This document shows, piece by piece, positions 61,413 through 64,000 of a stretch of 64,000 nucleotides of DNA. The DNA is from Williamsia limnetica (GTDB lineage: Bacteria > Actinomycetota > Actinomycetes > Mycobacteriales > Mycobacteriaceae): contig NZ_QJSP01000003.1 of NCBI RefSeq assembly GCF_003217475.1, forward strand, positions 248,001-312,000. Reading direction: 5' to 3'. Both the position numbers and the translations under genes were made by a program. Numbering within the stretch: the first letter of the stretch is position 1; the number at the start of each line of letters is the position of its first letter. The notes under the pieces are model-generated. The model was given only the letters and a program-made list of their open reading frames with translations, ran no database searches and was not told where the DNA came from.

Positions 61413-62518
61413 TGCGCCACCGTCAACGCCGCCAGCAGCACACCGCACACCACACCGACTGCGGTGTCGGCCACCCGATCGAGCGCGACGTCGGCGGTCA
61501 AGCCTGCGCCGAGCCCGGTGAGCAGCAACGCCATCGGGGTCACCGCCAGGGAACACAAGGCGTAGTTCACCGTGGCCAGCACCTCTGCGGCCACCTGCAG
61601 CAGCACGATCAGCGCGACCGCACCCCAATATCCCAGTGGGAGCGCCAGCAGCGCGATCGCGACCGCAGCGCCGACCACATTCCCCAGTAACCGCTGCACG
61701 CCACGGTTGACGGTCGCGTGGTAGTCGATGCCCTGCAGACTCGCCAGCGCACCCATGGCTGCCCACATGGGGTGTTGCAAGCCCGCAGCCACGGCGATGG
61801 TGGCCGCGACCGCGCAGGCGGCGACGATTCGCGTCGATCGCCAGAGCAGACGCCGATTGCAGCCTCCACGTAGCTCGGTGAACACGCTGACGCGTTCGGC
61901 GATCCGATGATGGTCGTCACCGAAGAGCGCGTCCTTCGCCCACGGGGCGAGCGAGGCCGCGATCCCGAACAGGGCTCCGATGATCGCCGCGCCTGCCAGA
62001 CGTCCGACATCGGCCGCCGTCGTCGCGAAACCGGCCGCACCGGTGGCGGCGAAGATCAGCACCACCGCGCCCGGCCCCATGAGACGGACAGCCGATACGA
62101 GCAGCGCGGCCACCCCGGCCGCCAATGAGATCGCGCCGACCTGCACTGCGGTCGACGATCCCGACGCACCGAGGATCGCCCCGAATACGACATAGAGCAC
62201 CACTGACCCACCGACGACCAACAACCTCGGAAGCCGGACGCGGTATGGGTCGGCCCTGCAGAACGCCGAGGTCAGCGCGCCCAGAGCTGCGAATCCGGCG
62301 AGGTCTCGATGACCGAGCAGGCCGCCCACGACGAGGACGAGGCCGACCGCGACCCCCACGCGTATAGCGGGCGCGATCGCGGTGCCACCGCGATTGAACG
62401 TCACAGCGGCGTTCCACCAGGTGCGCGGCGCGCAGACATGGCGCAGCGCCGAGCCGCTGCGGCGAGCCTGTTCGGACAGTGCAGACGTGGCGGGCACCAG
62501 GGTGTTGATTGTGGGCAC
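61352..62518 (-). CDS. FUSC family (aromatic-acid/fusaric-acid exporter-like) membrane protein
   Basis: A 388-residue protein with two blocks of hydrophobic helices (AIRVGVAVGLVLVVGGLLG to about 190, and IVAACAVAATIAVAAGLQHPMW onward) around a short charged middle. The N-terminal block is FUSC-like; such proteins export aromatic acids. It is divergent from a MarR gene with an inverted-repeat operator between them, so it is probably controlled by that MarR and induced by an aromatic compound. Confidence 0.8.
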   Translation of the reverse strand: MPTINTLVPATSALSEQARRSGSALRHVCAPRTWWNAAVTFNRGGTAIAPAIRVGVAVGLVLVVGGLLGHRDLAGFAALGALTSAFCRADPYRVRLPRLLVVGGSVVLYVVFGAILGASGSSTAVQVGAISLAAGVAALLVSAVRLMGPGAVVLIFAATGAAGFATTAADVGRLAGAAIIGALFGIAASLAPWAKDALFGDDHHRIAERVSVFTELRGGCNRRLLWRSTRIVAACAVAATIAVAAGLQHPMWAAMGALASLQGIDYHATVNRGVQRLLGNVVGAAVAIALLALPLGYWGAVALIVLLQVAAEVLATVNYALCSLAVTPMALLLTGLGAGLTADVALDRVADTAVGVVCGVLLAALTVAHHEVAGSGPIPVVSSSASSR

Positions 62519-62531
62519 GAAAGTAATTTAT

Positions 62532-62549
62532 CACTATTTTACTAGTGAA
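62532..62549. promoter_or_regulatory. MarR-type operator TCACTA-N6-TAGTGA
   Basis: A perfect 6-bp inverted repeat with a 6-bp spacer, extended outward by ATTTA/TAAAT, lies 14 bases from the FUSC start and about 32-49 bases upstream of the MarR start. Size and symmetry fit a MarR dimer site overlapping both promoters. Confidence 0.75.
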
Positions 62550-62580
62550 CTAAATGCCGGTGGACCGTTACGATGGCCGG

Positions 62581-63081
62581 GTGACGTCAGACAGCGCCCC
62601 GAACGACATCGTCGAGCGAATCGGCCGCGAGTGGGCGCAGGCGTACCCCGACCTCGACACCACCCCCGTCGAGGTGCTCGGCCGCATCAACCGCATTGCG
62701 TCGGCACTGACGCATTCTCTCGACCGCGACCTCGAGGCGCATTCCATCGGTCGCTCGGAGTTCGACGTGCTCGGCGCTCTCGCGAGGGCGACGCGGCCAC
62801 TGCGAGCCAGCGAAGTCGTCTCGACGACCATGCTCAGCGGCGCCTCGATCACCAAACTGACCGAACGTTTGTCCGACATCGGCCTGGTCCGCAGACGGAA
62901 ATCGGACCGTGACGGCCGAGTGGTACTGCTCGAGCTCACCGAGGCCGGCCGCGAGCTCGTCGACACCCAATTTCCTCGCCGACTGGCTCGCGACACCAAG
63001 ATCCTGGAATCACTGAGCCCAGAAGAGCGGACGACGCTGATCACGTTGCTGCGCAAAGTATCTCGGGCCTTACCCGAGTGA
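62581..63081 (+). CDS. MarR family transcriptional regulator
   Basis: A 166-residue winged-helix protein. The recognition region is ATRPLRASEVVSTTMLSGAS and the wing is RRKSDRDGRVVLLELTEAG. It likely represses the divergent FUSC exporter and itself, and releases DNA on binding a phenolic ligand. The GTG at 62581 is chosen because TACGAT (62570-62575) lies five bases upstream (leaderless); an ATG at 62554 would place the start 5 bases from the operator and add nine residues. Confidence 0.85.
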   Translation: MTSDSAPNDIVERIGREWAQAYPDLDTTPVEVLGRINRIASALTHSLDRDLEAHSIGRSEFDVLGALARATRPLRASEVVSTTMLSGASITKLTERLSDIGLVRRRKSDRDGRVVLLELTEAGRELVDTQFPRRLARDTKILESLSPEERTTLITLLRKVSRALPE

Positions 63082-63105
63082 TTCGGCGCTCGGCGGGCGC
63101 AGGCG

Positions 63106-63456
63106 TCAGCGGTCGGTGCAGCGGGGCAGGTTCTCCGACGACCAGGTGGTGAGATCTTCGAGGATGGGCATCAGGCGCTCTCCGGCCGGGCTCAGTCGAT
63201 ACGACACCGACATCGGAGGGCCCGGCGCCACGAGCCGCTCGATCAATCCGGCGCCGGCGAGTTCAGAGAGACGGCTGGAGAGCACCGAGTCACTGATCCC
63301 ACCGACTCCCGCACGCAAGTCGACGAAGCCCGCCGGACCGTGCATCAACGTTCCGAGCAAGACGCCGTTCCAGCGCTTGCCGAGAAACGCAAAGGCCTCG
63401 TGCAGTGCGCCGTCACAGGCATGCGGCCGATGATCGCTCGGCCGATTCGCGGACAT
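63106..63456 (-). CDS. HxlR family transcriptional regulator
   Basis: A 116-residue winged-helix protein. The N-terminal CDGALHEAFAFLGKRWNGVLLG is the HxlR signature, followed by FVDLRAGVGGISDSVLSSRL and the wing VSYRLSPAGERL. Members respond to electrophiles or formaldehyde and often control nearby detoxification genes. The start at 63456 gives the normal length; 63501 would overlap the hydrolase gene. It follows that hydrolase by 13 bases on the same strand, so they may be one operon. Confidence 0.87.
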   Translation of the reverse strand: MSANRPSDHRPHACDGALHEAFAFLGKRWNGVLLGTLMHGPAGFVDLRAGVGGISDSVLSSRLSELAGAGLIERLVAPGPPMSVSYRLSPAGERLMPILEDLTTWSSENLPRCTDR

Positions 63457-63469
63457 CCGGTGATCGTAC

Positions 63470-64000
63470 TCAGCTGCCGACCGGATCTCTCGCCCAGCCA
63501 CGGTCGCGGAGCCATCCGGTGACCACGCCGACTGCCTCGTTTAACTGGGGACGCTGGTCCGGCCCGCCGTAGTAGTGCGTGGCGCCGGCGATGGTCACCA
63601 TCGTCTTGTCCGCGTGCCCCACCGCGTCGAACAGGCGTCGGGTATGACTCGGCGTGCAGGCGTCATCGGCCGAGTTGCCGATCACCAGGGTCGGCACCCC
63701 GACATCGGCGGCGCAGCGGGGTCCGTCGGCGAGGGCATCGTCGTAGCTCCACTGCGACAGCCAACTCCGCAGCGTGCTGAATCGGGCGAGTCCGACCGGC
63801 CCCATGTTCACCACCCGGGGATCGCCGAGATAGCAGGTTCCCGGTTGGCGGTCGTTGGGGTCCAGGGCCGGATCCAGCCAGCGCGGGTCCGCCATGGTGC
63901 CGTGGGTGACGAATCCGCGTTCCTCCTGCGGACGGCCCGACGCTGCCAGATCGTCGAGAGTTTGCTTGACCCACTTGGTGATCCGTCGGTTTCTGTCGAT
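63470..64000 (-). CDS. Alpha/beta hydrolase, N-terminally truncated by the window edge
   Basis: The frame is open from 64000 to the stop at 63470, giving about 176 C-terminal residues. The segment VGVPTLVIGNSADDACTPSHTR holds the third-site Asp of the alpha/beta-hydrolase triad and VTIAGATHYYGG the catalytic His. The nucleophile is outside the window. It may hydrolyse an ester or lactone. The HxlR gene downstream could be its regulator. Confidence 0.75.
   Translation of the reverse strand: MDRNRRITKWVKQTLDDLAASGRPQEERGFVTHGTMADPRWLDPALDPNDRQPGTCYLGDPRVVNMGPVGLARFSTLRSWLSQWSYDDALADGPRCAADVGVPTLVIGNSADDACTPSHTRRLFDAVGHADKTMVTIAGATHYYGGPDQRPQLNEAVGVVTGWLRDRGWARDPVGS

Overview
The window is high-GC actinobacterial DNA. 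Gene content and order point to a mycolic-acid bacterium of the Mycobacteriales, most likely Gordonia or a close relative; the genus cannot be proven from this sequence. The main evidence is three gene-order blocks known from Mycobacterium tuberculosis: sucD-sucC / M23 peptidase / uvrD1 / chorismate mutase / pgi (Rv0952-Rv0946c), pruC-pruA-pruB (Rv1186c-Rv1188), and metallo-beta-lactamase-fold protein / ctpE / Rv0909-like / Rv0910-like (Rv0906-Rv0910). A DUF3068 protein and a DinB-like maleylpyruvate-isomerase (mycothiol) family protein agree with this. Several genes have a TANNNT box 5-7 bases before the start codon, the usual sign of leaderless transcripts in this group.

Layout. 1-4 kb: 3' end of an indolepyruvate ferredoxin oxidoreductase, a TetR regulator and a metQNI methionine importer. 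4-12 kb: a 21-bp tandem repeat, an RDD protein, a protein built of nine-residue repeats, sucCD, an M23 peptidase and UvrD1. 12-24 kb: secreted and membrane proteins, chorismate mutase, an MFS exporter with its TetR regulator, an Asp-rich mini-protein, a degenerate ApbE-like protein, pgi coupled to a condensation-fold protein, and MscS. 24-33 kb: lipoprotein, two-component system, two SDRs, PI-PLC-like enzyme, Fpg/Nei glycosylase, CysQ and CobF. 33-44 kb: GH1 glycosidase, tRNA-Arg(CCT), D-Ala-D-Ala carboxypeptidase, DUF3068 protein and proline catabolism. 45-50 kb: a compact flavin-transfer operon (FMN-binding lipoprotein, ApbE, NqrB-like/FNR fusion) and a VWA protein. 50-56 kb: the split Rv0909/Rv0910 pair, CtpE and an MBL-fold protein. 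56-64 kb: thiolase, ROK kinase, acyl-CoA dehydrogenase with a TetR regulator, FUSC exporter with a MarR regulator, HxlR regulator and a truncated hydrolase.

The most unusual signal is a repeated cassette at 44.4-45.6 kb and 57.4-58.6 kb. In each, a gene with an AbiEi-like N-terminus and a PD-(D/E)XK-type C-terminus lies between two nested four-arm palindromes. The gene leader carries two TCCACA (DnaA-box-like) motifs at matching spacing. The two loci use different palindrome arm motifs (CCTCCGAC and CGCTCCAC), and a stand-alone element of the second family lies at 460-530. The arrangement resembles REP elements with RAYT transposases but uses a different protein fold; mobility or cleavage is inference.
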